64,000 nucleotides of DNA from Candidatus Sphingomonas colombiensis (GTDB lineage Bacteria > Pseudomonadota > Alphaproteobacteria > Sphingomonadales > Sphingomonadaceae). The stretch spans positions 3,255,001 through 3,319,000 of the forward strand of contig CP119315.1 in assembly GCA_029202845.1 (NCBI GenBank). The letters are read 5' to 3'. Below the pieces are notes generated by a model. It worked only from the letters and a program-made list of their open reading frames with translations, was not told the DNA's origin and searched no databases. The translations under genes and the position numbers were made by a program. Below, piece after piece: positions 1-8,750 of this stretch (position 1 is its first letter; every line of letters starts with the position of its first letter).

Positions 1-2
1 AT

Positions 3-1223
3 CTGCGCGGACGCGGCAAGCCAGACGCTGCTTATATCCTCGGCTTCGGCGCGGCGTGGATCGCCAGCGAGTGGTTGAGGAGCGTAATGTTCACCGGCTA
101 TGCTTGGGATCCGATCGCGGTGATCTGGGTGCCGGTGCAGCCCGTTGCGGCGCTCGCCGCTTATATCGGCACCTATGGCATGTCCGGGGTGACGGTGGTG
201 CTCGCAGGCGCGTTGCTGGCGCTGCCGAAGCGCCCTTTACCGCTGATCGGCGCGGTTGCGGCGTTGGTACTGCTGCTCGGCGCACAGGCGTTCAGCTATA
301 TCCCGCCGGCCGGTCGCGCCCTCACCGCTGGCGCGCCGCGCGTTGTGGTCGTCCAGCCCAATGTCCCGCAGGACCAGCGCGGCGAGAGCGATGGCGCGTT
401 GATGATGCGTAAACTCTCCGCGCTGTCCGGTCGCCCCGGTGCTGCGCCGCGCCTCGTGTTGTGGCCGGAAGGCGTGGTGCGCGATTTCATCGAGGATGGC
501 TATCCCGCCTACGCTTATGGCTTCCAGCCGAGCCCCTTTTATTTGCGTCGTCAGATGGCCGCGCTGCTCGGGCGGAACGATGTATTGCTGACCGGCGGCA
601 CCGCGCTTCAGTTTGACCGCAATGGCAATGTCGTCACGGCCAGCAATTCGGTTTTCGCGATTGATCCGTCGGCGCGGATCGCGGGACGATACGACAAGGC
701 GCATCTGGTGCCTTATGGCGAATATCTGCCGATGCCGTGGCTGCTCAAACCACTCGGCCTCGCACGGCTCGTGCCGGGAGATATGGATTTCATCGACGGC
801 CCCGGACCAGCGAACCTCACCCTCCCTGGCTTCGGCGCGATCGGGGTGCAGATTTGCTATGAGATCATCTTCTCCGGTCAGGTGATCGACCGCGCCCACC
901 GCCCACGTTTGCTGTTCAATCCTTCGAACGACGCATGGTTCGGTAAATGGGGGCCGCCGCAACATCTGGCGCAGGCCCGGATGCGCGCGATCGAAGAAGG
1001 GCTGCCGGTCGTTCGCGCGACCCCCAACGGCATTTCGGCGGTGATCGCGGCCGATGGCCGGCTCGTCGCCACGGTGCCGCACGAGAAGGCCGGCGCGATC
1101 GACGTGCCGATCCCGCCCCCAGCCGCGCCGACACTGTTTTCGCGTGTTGGCAACTTGGCCGCGCTGGTGATCGCCTTGCTGTTGGCGAGCGGCGCTGTTG
1201 CGTTCCGACAGCGGCGGCGCTAG
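3..1223 (+). CDS. lnt: Apolipoprotein N-acyltransferase Lnt, 5'-truncated by window edge
   Basis: Transfers the third acyl chain from phospholipid to the N-terminal cysteine of apolipoproteins in the inner membrane. The open frame runs in from the window edge (readable from base 3), so the first ATG at 75 is internal: the preceding residues (SEWLRSVMFTGYAW) are typical Lnt sequence. The nitrilase-type catalytic triad is visible as Glu in LVLWPEG, Lys in YDKAHLVPYGEYLP and Cys in GVQICYEIIF. Hydrophobic helices flank the domain, including a C-terminal one. The stop lies 46 bases before metK. Only the N-terminal membrane segments are missing from view. Confidence 0.95.
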   Translation: MRGRGKPDAAYILGFGAAWIASEWLRSVMFTGYAWDPIAVIWVPVQPVAALAAYIGTYGMSGVTVVLAGALLALPKRPLPLIGAVAALVLLLGAQAFSYIPPAGRALTAGAPRVVVVQPNVPQDQRGESDGALMMRKLSALSGRPGAAPRLVLWPEGVVRDFIEDGYPAYAYGFQPSPFYLRRQMAALLGRNDVLLTGGTALQFDRNGNVVTASNSVFAIDPSARIAGRYDKAHLVPYGEYLPMPWLLKPLGLARLVPGDMDFIDGPGPANLTLPGFGAIGVQICYEIIFSGQVIDRAHRPRLLFNPSNDAWFGKWGPPQHLAQARMRAIEEGLPVVRATPNGISAVIAADGRLVATVPHEKAGAIDVPIPPPAAPTLFSRVGNLAALVIALLLASGAVAFRQRRR

Positions 1224-1225
1224 GG

Positions 1226-1249
1226 CGATATAAAGCTATCTTTATATCG
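1226..1249. promoter_or_regulatory. Perfect inverted repeat upstream of metK (candidate SahR-type operator)
   Basis: CGATATAAAG, loop CTAT, CTTTATATCG: a perfect 10-bp inverted repeat occupying half of the 46-base lnt-metK gap. It is far more AT-rich than its surroundings. Its form (ATAAAG...CTTTAT half sites) resembles, from memory, operators of the ArsR-family S-adenosylhomocysteine sensor SahR found upstream of metK, metE and ahcY in proteobacteria. No U-tract follows, so a terminator for lnt is less likely. The assignment to SahR is inference. Confidence 0.55.
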
Positions 1250-1269
1250 TTAAATTATTCGGAGCGATC

Positions 1270-2475
1270 ATGCGTAAGTCGTTCATCTTCACCAGTGAAT
1301 CGGTCAGCGAAGGCCATCCCGACAAGGTTGCCGACCAGATTTCGGATTCGATCGTTGATCTGTTTCTGTCGAAAGACCCGGAAGCGCGCGTCGCTTGCGA
1401 AACGCTGACCACCACCAACAAGGTGGTGCTCGCCGGCGAGATTCGCGGGCGCGGGATCATGGATACCGACGGCAATTGGGCACCCGGCATTGAGGCGGAG
1501 ATCGAGCACGCGGTGCGTGAAACGGTGAAGCGCATCGGCTACGAACAGTCCGGCTTCCACTGGAAGACCTTCGACTTCTCGAACAACCTGCATCCGCAGT
1601 CGGCGCATATCGCCATGGGTGTCGACGAGAGCGGCAACAAGGATGAAGGTGCCGGCGATCAGGGGATCATGTTCGGTTACGCTACCGATGAGACGCCCGG
1701 CCTGATGCCCGCCACGCTTTATTACAGCCACAAGATTCTCGAGCGGATGGCCGAGGACCGTCACTCCGGCAAGGCGCCGTTCCTTGAGCCGGACGCGAAG
1801 AGCCAGGTGACGCTGCAGTATGAAAATGAACTGCCGGTGCGCGCCACCGCGCTGGTCGTTTCCACCCAGCATTCCGCCGATCTGTCGAACGAGGCGGGTC
1901 AGGCCAAGCTGCGCGACTACGTAAAGGGCGTGTTCGTCGACGTGTTGCCGCAGGGCTGGCTCCCGGCTGAGGACAAGATCTACGTCAACCCGACGGGCCT
2001 GTTCGAGATCGGCGGCCCTGACGGCGACGCGGGCGTTACCGGCCGCAAAATCATCGTCGACACCTATGGCGGCGCGGCACCGCACGGTGGTGGCGCGTTC
2101 AGCGGCAAGGATCCGACCAAGGTCGATCGCTCAGCGGCTTATGTCGCGCGCTATCTGGCAAAGAACGTCGTTGCGGCGGGCCTTGCGCGGCGCGTGACGA
2201 TCCAGCTTTCCTATGCGATCGGCATCGCCGAGCCGCTGTCGGTTTATGTCGATACGCACGGCACTGGTACTGTATCCGAAGCGAAGCTGGAGGAAGTGCT
2301 GCCCAAGCTCGTTCGCCTGACGCCGAAGGGTATCCGTGAGCACCTGCGCCTCAACGCGCCGATCTATTCGAAGACCGCCGCTTACGGCCATTTCGGCCGC
2401 GACACCGATGGCAAGCACTTCACCTGGGAAGCGACCGATCTGGTCGACAAGCTGAAGGCCGCAGTCGCCGCGTAA
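1270..2475 (+). CDS. metK: S-adenosylmethionine synthetase
   Basis: Makes S-adenosylmethionine from methionine and ATP; cytosolic. The 401-residue product has the family signatures: N-terminal FTSESVSEGHPDKVADQ with the ATP-binding His, GAGDQGIMFGYA, and the glycine-rich GGGAFSGKDPTKVDRS loop with catalytic Lys and Asp. The start is preceded by a GGAG Shine-Dalgarno. It sits behind an inverted repeat that may regulate it by the S-adenosylhomocysteine level, and is followed by a strong hairpin. Length is slightly above the usual 380-400. Confidence 0.97.
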   Translation: MRKSFIFTSESVSEGHPDKVADQISDSIVDLFLSKDPEARVACETLTTTNKVVLAGEIRGRGIMDTDGNWAPGIEAEIEHAVRETVKRIGYEQSGFHWKTFDFSNNLHPQSAHIAMGVDESGNKDEGAGDQGIMFGYATDETPGLMPATLYYSHKILERMAEDRHSGKAPFLEPDAKSQVTLQYENELPVRATALVVSTQHSADLSNEAGQAKLRDYVKGVFVDVLPQGWLPAEDKIYVNPTGLFEIGGPDGDAGVTGRKIIVDTYGGAAPHGGGAFSGKDPTKVDRSAAYVARYLAKNVVAAGLARRVTIQLSYAIGIAEPLSVYVDTHGTGTVSEAKLEEVLPKLVRLTPKGIREHLRLNAPIYSKTAAYGHFGRDTDGKHFTWEATDLVDKLKAAVAA

Positions 2476-2484
2476 TATCTTATC

Positions 2485-2521
2485 GTGGGCGCCCTTCCCG
2501 TTCGCGGGTTGCGGCGCCCAC
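2485..2521. terminator. Hairpin terminator between converging metK and the 2528 gene
   Basis: A perfect 9-bp stem GTGGGCGCC/GGCGCCCAC (2485-2493 with 2513-2521) encloses a smaller CCCG-TTCG-CGGG hairpin. It lies between two convergent genes, so it can serve both. The T content after it (CGTCTTTC) is modest. Confidence 0.6.
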
Positions 2522-2527
2522 CGTCTT

Positions 2528-3292
2528 TCAAAGCAGTGCGGCGGTATAGGCGCCGAACGCTTCGCGCAGCACGGTACGCGTGCCTTGCGTCACCTCGACG
2601 CCGCCGCCGGGATGCCCCGGCTCGACCGACACCATCACCCGATAGACGAAGCCGCGATTGGCGAATTCATAGATTCGCCGGCCGTTGCTCTGGTCGACCA
2701 GCCGGCCGCCGTCGATCGATAGCGAAGGACTATTGTCCTGCCCGCCCCATGGCTGCACTGCCTCAGCCAATTCCGTGTCGAAATTGTAGCTTGTATAGCG
2801 ATAGCCGTTGCGATCGGTCCGCACGACCTGGATCGAGCGGCGCCCGGTCACGCCCAGCACGCGGGTCTGCGCGGCGAAACGGCAATTGGTGATTTCGCCG
2901 CCATAGGTGATCGAGACGACGGCAGGGGTCGTTGCCCCCGCCTCCACCATACCCGGGTTGATCGCGTGAACATTGCCAACCTGACGCCCGACGAGGTTGA
3001 ATAGCGGATAATGGATCTGCCCCGCCCCCGGATCGCCCGCGCCGAGCCGCACTGCGACGCGCTGTGCGCTCAATCCCGGCTTGGCGAAACTGAACAGGTC
3101 CATCTGATGATCCCGTTTCGGCGCGCCGAGTACGAGCACACGATCGCGGTTGGTCGCATCGCAGATCAGGGGCACGTTCGCCCAGCGGCCATCGCGCTTC
3201 AGGAAAGAGATCGATTTCGCCGAATCCAGCTGCGCTTCGCCCGCGACCGGGGCCACCACCAGTGGGAGCACCAACGCCCAAGCCCAACGCAT
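2528..3292 (-). CDS. Exported protein of unknown function
   Basis: A 254-residue protein whose start I place at the internal ATG at 3292 because it has a good GAGGAGAAGG ribosome site and opens a clean signal peptide (MRWAWALVLPLVVAPVAGEAQ). A longer frame begins at 3352 but adds a polar stretch before the signal. The mature part is rich in beta-prone segments, has two cysteines (in LICD and TNCRF) and no motif I recognise. It converges on metK. Probably periplasmic; function unknown. Confidence 0.75.
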   Translation of the reverse strand: MRWAWALVLPLVVAPVAGEAQLDSAKSISFLKRDGRWANVPLICDATNRDRVLVLGAPKRDHQMDLFSFAKPGLSAQRVAVRLGAGDPGAGQIHYPLFNLVGRQVGNVHAINPGMVEAGATTPAVVSITYGGEITNCRFAAQTRVLGVTGRRSIQVVRTDRNGYRYTSYNFDTELAEAVQPWGGQDNSPSLSIDGGRLVDQSNGRRIYEFANRGFVYRVMVSVEPGHPGGGVEVTQGTRTVLREAFGAYTAALL

Positions 3293-3389
3293 CGCCTTCT
3301 CCTCGATCCTTTGTCGGGGCGACGTGTAAGCGCGCATAAATGAACGCGGCATTGCCCTTCGCGCGGCGCGCGATTAGTCGCGCCCGATC

Positions 3390-4073
3390 ATGAACGATCC
3401 CACGACCATCCGTCGCCTCTATGGCCGGCGCCAGGGCCATGCGTTGCGCGCGGGGCAAGCAGCGCTTGTCGAGGAACTGCTGCCGCGCGTCTCCGTGCCT
3501 GAAATCGGCGCGCTCACGGCTGAAACCCTGTTCGGCAACGATCGCCCGTTACAGGTCGAAATCGGCTTCGGCGCGGGCGAGCACCTCGCCGGACAAGCCG
3601 GGGCCGCGCCCGATACGGGCTTTATCGGCTGCGAGCCGTTCCTCAACGGCGTGGTCGGCGCGCTTGGCCACATTCGCGATCGCGAGCTGGATAATGTGCG
3701 CATCCATATGGGCGACGCGCTGGAGGTGGTCGAGCGGCTGCCCGATGCGAGCCTAGACAGGGTGTATCTGCTCCACCCCGATCCATGGCCCAAGGCGCGC
3801 CATGCCAAGCGCCGGATGGTCAATCACGGTCCGCTCGATTTGATCGCGACGAAGCTCAAGCCCGGCTGCGAATTCCGGCTTGGCACGGACGACCCCACTT
3901 ATTGCCGCTGGGCGATGATGATCATGGGTCAGCGTCGCGATTTCGAGTGGACAGCGCAGGGACCGCAAGACTTCCTTACCCGCCCCGCCGACTGGCCGGA
4001 GACGCGCTACGAGCGCAAGGCCCGCCGACACGGGCATGAAGTGTGGTATTTCACCTATCGCCGCGTCAATTGA
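3390..4073 (+). CDS. trmB: tRNA (guanine-N7-)-methyltransferase
   Basis: Methylates guanine 46 of tRNA using S-adenosylmethionine. The 227-residue protein shows the Rossmann methyltransferase motif I (VEIGFGAGEHL), the family's GCEPFLNGV segment, and the signature LHPDPWPKARHAKRR followed by GTDDPTY. Length is normal. The 3' end overlaps the convergent MBL gene by 8 bases. Confidence 0.95.
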   Translation: MNDPTTIRRLYGRRQGHALRAGQAALVEELLPRVSVPEIGALTAETLFGNDRPLQVEIGFGAGEHLAGQAGAAPDTGFIGCEPFLNGVVGALGHIRDRELDNVRIHMGDALEVVERLPDASLDRVYLLHPDPWPKARHAKRRMVNHGPLDLIATKLKPGCEFRLGTDDPTYCRWAMMIMGQRRDFEWTAQGPQDFLTRPADWPETRYERKARRHGHEVWYFTYRRVN

Positions 4074-5280
4074 GCGCGGCGATCTCCGGCCGCTTCAGAC
4101 ACGCCCCGATCAGCGATTCGTCAGGGCGCGTCGCGGGGGCTGAATAAGGTGCGATCTCTATCGGCGCACCGACGACCGCAGGGGCGAACCGCGTCGTGTC
4201 GCCGCCGGTGCAGTGCATCAGCGCGTTGAGCATCGCCGGCGGCGTTTCGCGCGCTTCGTAGCTCAGGCGATAGGTGCCCCAATGGATCGGGACGGCATGG
4301 GCCGCGCCGAGACGATCGAACACGCGGATCGCGTTGGCCGGCCCAATATGGCTCCCGGCATCCATCTGACCGGGCGCAAAGCGAAACGCGCCGATCGGGA
4401 TCATCGCCAGCCGCACCGGGCCGTGGGACGCAGCCTCCGCCGGCCATTTGCCATCGCCCAAACCGGTGTCGCCCGCGAAGAAGATGTTACCCCCCGTCGG
4501 CAGCTTCACGACAAAGGCGGACCATAAAGCGCGGTTGCGATCGGTGAACCAGCGGCTGCCCCAATGGTGATTGCGTGCGACGATCACCTCTACACCCGGC
4601 CGGATCGTCAGTCGCTGCCCCCAGTCGAGTGCGGTGGCCTTTGCTCCCGTCGAAGCGATCACCTTGTCATTGCCGAGCGACGTAACGATGGTCGGCTGAT
4701 CCCGATCCCACAATTGCTTGAGCGTCGTCTTGTCGAGATGATCATAGTGATTGTGGCTGACGAGGATCAGATCGATCTTCGGCAAATCCTCCATGCGCAC
4801 CCCCGGCGCGGTGACGCGCTTCGGCCCCATACCAAGCGGCCCGGTTCGTTCGGACCAGATCGGATCAGTCAGGATGTTCAGCCCCTGTGTTTGGATTAGC
4901 ATCGTCGCATGGCCGATCCACGTCGCCACCATCCGCTCGCCCTCTACCCGCGCCTCGGGCTTCCCTTGCGTCACAGGCACGCTGGGCGGCCATGGCGGCC
5001 GCCCGTCGCTACCCGTCAGATAGCGCCAGAAGAAGCCGGTGCGGCTGCCCTGCGTCGGCAGACGGAAGGTGTCGTCATCACCGCCGGGGTTGAAGAAGCG
5101 CGCGCCATCGAAATGGTCGCTGCGAGGCCCCTCATAATAAACGCGATCGAGGAAGCGTGGGACGATCGTGATGGCGAGACAAACCGCAACGATCAGAAAC
5201 AGAATCACCGTGCCGGCGATCTTAAGGAAAAACGGCAAGAGCCAGCTCCTCGGAGAAGTCGAAAGCAGATAGGGCCGCAA
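4066..5280 (-). CDS. Membrane-anchored MBL-fold metallohydrolase (NAPE-PLD/UlaG-like)
   Basis: A 404-residue protein with an N-terminal membrane anchor (about residues 16-40) followed by a metallo-beta-lactamase fold. The zinc ligands are visible: HNHYDHLDK (HxHxDH type), the Asp in FAGDTGLGDG, and His in HWGTY near the C-terminus. The family hydrolyses phosphodiester or amide bonds; members resemble N-acyl-phosphatidylethanolamine phospholipase D. Substrate cannot be told from sequence. It starts 15 bases after the DUF2721 gene on the same strand, so the two probably form an operon. Confidence 0.8.
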   Translation of the reverse strand: MRPYLLSTSPRSWLLPFFLKIAGTVILFLIVAVCLAITIVPRFLDRVYYEGPRSDHFDGARFFNPGGDDDTFRLPTQGSRTGFFWRYLTGSDGRPPWPPSVPVTQGKPEARVEGERMVATWIGHATMLIQTQGLNILTDPIWSERTGPLGMGPKRVTAPGVRMEDLPKIDLILVSHNHYDHLDKTTLKQLWDRDQPTIVTSLGNDKVIASTGAKATALDWGQRLTIRPGVEVIVARNHHWGSRWFTDRNRALWSAFVVKLPTGGNIFFAGDTGLGDGKWPAEAASHGPVRLAMIPIGAFRFAPGQMDAGSHIGPANAIRVFDRLGAAHAVPIHWGTYRLSYEARETPPAMLNALMHCTGGDTTRFAPAVVGAPIEIAPYSAPATRPDESLIGACLKRPEIAALN

Positions 5281-5295
5281 TCGGCCAAGCGCCAG

Positions 5296-5811
5296 CTATC
5301 GCAGCAATTCTTCCCGCACCTCCACCGCGCTGAGCGACATACGCACCTCGATCAGGAAATAGATCAGCGCCGCGATCAGCAGCACCATCGACAAAACGAA
5401 GACGATCGCGACGAATTGCCCAATGTGCAACGAGGCGAGTTCGGCGATGAATAGCAAAGCGACGACCGAACAGGTCATCACCGCCGATGAAACCGCGAGG
5501 AACAGCGCGCGATTGATGATCAGTATCCGGCGATCGAGCAGCCGCAATTCCCACACATGGCGATCGTGCTCCGGCCCGTGCGAGCGCGGATGCAGCCCTT
5601 CGAGCACGCGGGCGCGATCGATCACCCGCGCCAGCCGCCCGGTCAGCACGTTGAGCAGCGCGCCGATGCCCGCGAGCATGAACACCGGGCTGAGCGAAAG
5701 CTGGATCGTCTGGGCGATCGTCGAGACGGCGGGGGAATATTGCAACACTGCGATCAGGATGCCTGCCGCAATAAAAGGAGGCAAGCGGCAACGGGCTGGT
5801 AACTGTGTCAC
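5296..5811 (-). CDS. DUF2721 family integral membrane protein
   Basis: Three hydrophobic helices and the segment TIQLSLSPVFMLAGIGALLNVLTGRLARVIDRARVLE identify the DUF2721 family (quoted in two parts by position: about 5590-5710). Function unknown. The start is uncertain: an ATG at 5967 would overlap the divergent 5821 gene and adds an unlikely basic leader; I bound it at the GTG at 5811, while a GTG at 5748 would give a more typical N-terminus. Neither has a clear ribosome site. Likely co-transcribed with the downstream MBL hydrolase. Confidence 0.65.
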   Translation of the reverse strand: MTQLPARCRLPPFIAAGILIAVLQYSPAVSTIAQTIQLSLSPVFMLAGIGALLNVLTGRLARVIDRARVLEGLHPRSHGPEHDRHVWELRLLDRRILIINRALFLAVSSAVMTCSVVALLFIAELASLHIGQFVAIVFVLSMVLLIAALIYFLIEVRMSLSAVEVREELLR

Positions 5812-5820
5812 CCTAAGCCA

Positions 5821-6909
5821 ATGGGCGAGATGACCAAGCCGATGCCGCTCGACCAGTTCATTCGCCTGCCCCGCATCCTGCGCGCCGAGACCGTCGACGG
5901 CCTTGCCTCCGCGATCGATCTCGTGGCGGAAGCGGCGGCGCCGACGCACCGCTTCCTGCGCCACCAATGGTATGCCGCCGCGTTGAAAGCCTATGGCGGC
6001 GCTGCGCGAACGCTTTTAGTGAGCGTGGAGGATGTGCCAGCATTGGCGCTCCCCATGGTGGTGGCCGGCCCTGCGTGGCTGAAAATGGCGATGGTGCCGG
6101 GGAGTTACTGGCCGTTCCGAAGCTTCCCCATTGCGGAAAGCGCGGGCCTGGAGGTGCTGGAAGCCGCGCTCGCGACATTGGCGCGGCAGATCAATGCGCT
6201 GCGAATCGGCCCAGTCTATCAGGACGATCCGGCGGCGGCGGCGCTGGTGGAAGTGGCGCGCGCGCGCGGCTGGGCCGTGGTGGAGCGTACCGTCGCGCAG
6301 AGCTTCCTGCTGGATATGGTGGCTGCGCGCGCCGAGGGCGCGTGGCCGCGCAATTCAACGCTGCGCAAGAACCGCTTTCACGAGAAACATCTCGGCGCGC
6401 ACGGCGAGCTCGACTGGCGCTTCCTTTCGGGAAACGACTGGCCCACAGCATTCGAAGCGCTCGCGACGGTGGAACAGGCAAGCTGGATCGCCGATCGCAC
6501 GGACGGTAGCGACGCGAAATTCACCGATACAGGCCACGGCGCTTTCTGGCGTTCCCTCGCGGACGACGCGACGCTCGCCGCGATGATGCGCGGCGCATTG
6601 CTGTCGGTTGACGGCAGGCCCGCCGCGTTTTCCTTCGACCTAGACATTGGCGGCCTGCGCTATGCGATCGCCAACAGCTATGATCCCGCTTACGCGAAAC
6701 ATTCGCCGGGGAAATTGCTCTATTACCGCAACCTCGTCGATGCTTTGGCGGGCGGCACCACGCGGGTCGACTGGGGCGCCGGCGACAGTGGTTACAAGAG
6801 CGTCATCGGCGCGACGCCAGGGCCGATGATCCGCGATTGGCTGCTGCTGCCGCCAGGGCTTCCGGCGCGATTGGCGCCGTTGCTCAGGCTCGCGTGGCGG
6901 GGCCGATGA
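5821..6909 (+). CDS. GNAT/CelD-like acetyltransferase-fold protein (Acetyltransf_6 type)
   Basis: A 362-residue soluble protein with the layout of CelD/BcsJ-type GNAT proteins: an N-terminal half with IRLPRILRAETVDGL and LALPMVV, then a C-terminal half with RKNRFHEKHLG, AFSFDLDIGGLRYAIANSYD and KLLYYRNLVDAL, ending in a WGAGDSGYKS motif. Such proteins often act in exopolysaccharide or cellulose pathways, but no such cluster is adjacent. ATG at 5830 is an alternative start. The end overlaps the convergent TetR gene by 26 bases. Confidence 0.7.
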   Translation: MGEMTKPMPLDQFIRLPRILRAETVDGLASAIDLVAEAAAPTHRFLRHQWYAAALKAYGGAARTLLVSVEDVPALALPMVVAGPAWLKMAMVPGSYWPFRSFPIAESAGLEVLEAALATLARQINALRIGPVYQDDPAAAALVEVARARGWAVVERTVAQSFLLDMVAARAEGAWPRNSTLRKNRFHEKHLGAHGELDWRFLSGNDWPTAFEALATVEQASWIADRTDGSDAKFTDTGHGAFWRSLADDATLAAMMRGALLSVDGRPAAFSFDLDIGGLRYAIANSYDPAYAKHSPGKLLYYRNLVDALAGGTTRVDWGAGDSGYKSVIGATPGPMIRDWLLLPPGLPARLAPLLRLAWRGR

Positions 6910-7543
6910 GGATCGCCTCCACCGCGTCGATCATTCCCTCGATCGCGGGCTGGCCGCTCCAATAAGGGTGGTAGCCGCTATCGCTCGCATCTAGCGCCGC
7001 CTCGCGCGCGGTAATCAGCGAACCGAGCGCCAGCCCTGCATAGAGGATGCGCTGCCGCAGCAGCGTTTCCGGCACATCGGCAAGCAGGCGACGGACATGG
7101 GCAAGGTAGCGCGCATAACCTTCGGAATGTTCGGGAACGGTTTCGGTGAACAGGCTTCGCCGCTCGTTCTGAACGTTGATCATGAAGCGGAAATAGGTTT
7201 CATCCTCACCGACTTCGCCCGCGATATCGATGTTCGAGATCACCATCGCGCGAACGATCGCGCGAAGATCGGGCAAGCCGTTCGCTTCCGCCTCGTCGAT
7301 CAGCGCTTGCCGCGCGACATCGACCAGGTCCGCCCCGTCGATCAGCAATTCGCGCAGCAGATCGTCCTTGCCGCCGAAATAGTAGTGGACCGCCGCCGCG
7401 TTACGCTGCCCGGCCGCCTCGACGATCTCGCGCATGCCCACCGCCGCGATCCCGCGCTCGGCGAACAGGCGTCGCGCAGCGCGTTTCAGCTCGTTGCGCG
7501 TGGCGCTGCCTCGGCCGGCGGACAGGGATCGGGTGGCGTTCAT
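6884..7543 (-). CDS. TetR/AcrR family transcriptional regulator
   Basis: A 219-residue protein with an N-terminal TetR helix-turn-helix (about residues 15-65: AARRLFAERGIAAVGMREIVEAAG followed by NAAAVHYYFGGKDDLL; each under 30 residues of the domain) and a variable ligand domain. It is divergent from a phosphotransferase gene 110 bases away, the usual sign that it regulates that gene and itself. Ligand unknown, possibly an acyl-CoA given the neighbour's family. Confidence 0.88.
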   Translation of the reverse strand: MNATRSLSAGRGSATRNELKRAARRLFAERGIAAVGMREIVEAAGQRNAAAVHYYFGGKDDLLRELLIDGADLVDVARQALIDEAEANGLPDLRAIVRAMVISNIDIAGEVGEDETYFRFMINVQNERRSLFTETVPEHSEGYARYLAHVRRLLADVPETLLRQRILYAGLALGSLITAREAALDASDSGYHPYWSGQPAIEGMIDAVEAILIGPATRA

Positions 7544-7653
7544 CGGGCCGCACCATTGATGATGCCACTCGGTTCGGCAAGCGCCGCGGCATGATTGACC
7601 AGCATCGAACCGACAATTACTAATTCAGTCGACTTATCGGAGGGGAGAAGCAC
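7544..7653. promoter_or_regulatory. Divergent promoter region with possible TetR operator
   Basis: The 110 bases between the divergent TetR and phosphotransferase genes include an AT-rich core, AATTACTAATTCAGTCGACT (7615-7634), containing the near-palindrome AATT-ACT-AATT and the palindrome GTCGAC. A strong GGAGGGGAGAAG ribosome site (7639-7650) precedes the GTG start at 7654. The operator assignment is only by position and symmetry. Confidence 0.35.
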
Positions 7654-8721
7654 GTGGCGCTGGCGCACGATCGCGAAGCATGGCGCGAGCTGATCGATCT
7701 CGATGTGCTGGCGCGCTGGATGGACCGTGCAGGCCTCGGCGATGACGCGCCGATCGAGCGAGCCGATACGCTTGGCGGCGGCACCCAGAATATCCTGTTG
7801 CGCTTCGATCGAGCGGGGCGTGGTTATGTCCTGCGCCGCCCGCCGCGCCGCCCGCGGCCCGAAAGCGACGAGGTAATGCGGCGTGAGATGAAGGTGCTCG
7901 CGGCACTCGCCGAATCCGAGGTGCCGCACCCCGGCTTCATCGCCGGCGAGGGAGATCCCAGCGTGCTGGGCACCGCTTTTTACCTGATGGAGCCGGTGGA
8001 AGGCTTCAATCCCACGGTCAGCCTTCCTTTGCTGCATGCAAATGATCCTGCGATGCGACGACGGATGGGGCAAGCGATGGTGGACGCCGCCGTCGCACTG
8101 TCCCGGATCGATCCCGATCGCGTTGGGCTAAACGATTTCGGCAAGATCGATGGCTGGGTCGACCGACAGGTGCCACGCTGGCGCGCCCAGCTCGACGGTT
8201 ATGCGAAATTCGACGGCTGGACCGGCTATGCTGCCCTCCCCGATGTCGAAGCGATATGCGGCTGGCTTGAGGCAAACAGGCCGGCGGCGATGCACAAGGG
8301 GCTGATCCATGGCGACTTCCACCTCGCCAACGTGATGTTTCGCTCCGATGCTCCCGAGCTTGCGGCGATCGTCGATTGGGAACTCGCGACGCTCGGCGAT
8401 CCGCTACTCGATCTCGGCTGGCTCACCGCTACCTGGCGCGATCCGGCGGAAGGAGACCAGCGGGTGGCGGTGACGCCGTGGGAAGGCTTCCCATCGCTGG
8501 AGGAAATCGTCGAGCGATACCTTTCAGCAACCGGCCGCAGCGCGGCGGATGCGCGCTGGTATGCCGTGCTCGCCTGTTTCAAGCTCGGCGCGATTCTCGA
8601 GGGGAGCCACGCTCGTGCCTGTGCCGGCCTCACTCCGAAACCGATCGGCGACCAGCTCCACGCCCACACCATTGCGCTGTTCAGGCGCGCGCTGCGCCGG
8701 ATCGACAAGCCGATCGTGTGA
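7654..8721 (+). CDS. Phosphotransferase family protein (APH/ACAD10-like kinase fold)
   Basis: A 355-residue protein with the aminoglycoside/choline kinase fold. The catalytic loop LIHGDFHLANVMF and the following metal-binding IVDWELATLGDPLLDLGW are clear, as is the N-terminal GGGTQNILLRF nucleotide loop. This branch resembles the kinase domain of ACAD10/ACAD11 and bacterial relatives linked to fatty-acid or 4-hydroxy-acid catabolism; it is not an antibiotic-resistance enzyme on this evidence. The GTG start is chosen for its strong GGAGGGGAG site. Probably controlled by the divergent TetR protein. Confidence 0.85.
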   Translation: MALAHDREAWRELIDLDVLARWMDRAGLGDDAPIERADTLGGGTQNILLRFDRAGRGYVLRRPPRRPRPESDEVMRREMKVLAALAESEVPHPGFIAGEGDPSVLGTAFYLMEPVEGFNPTVSLPLLHANDPAMRRRMGQAMVDAAVALSRIDPDRVGLNDFGKIDGWVDRQVPRWRAQLDGYAKFDGWTGYAALPDVEAICGWLEANRPAAMHKGLIHGDFHLANVMFRSDAPELAAIVDWELATLGDPLLDLGWLTATWRDPAEGDQRVAVTPWEGFPSLEEIVERYLSATGRSAADARWYAVLACFKLGAILEGSHARACAGLTPKPIGDQLHAHTIALFRRALRRIDKPIV

Positions 8722-8750
8722 TCGCGGCGAAACTGCCCTATAGCGGCGCG

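Noticed and set aside
237..1082. Long open frame antisense to lnt (281 codons)
   Set aside because: Shadow of GC-rich codon bias on the opposite strand of a clear lnt gene; composition (Arg/His/Asp rich) and no ribosome site.
1224..1269. SAM riboswitch upstream of metK
   Set aside because: Only 46 bases are available, and no SAM-II or SAM/SAH pseudoknot elements are visible; the space is filled by a palindrome better read as an operator.
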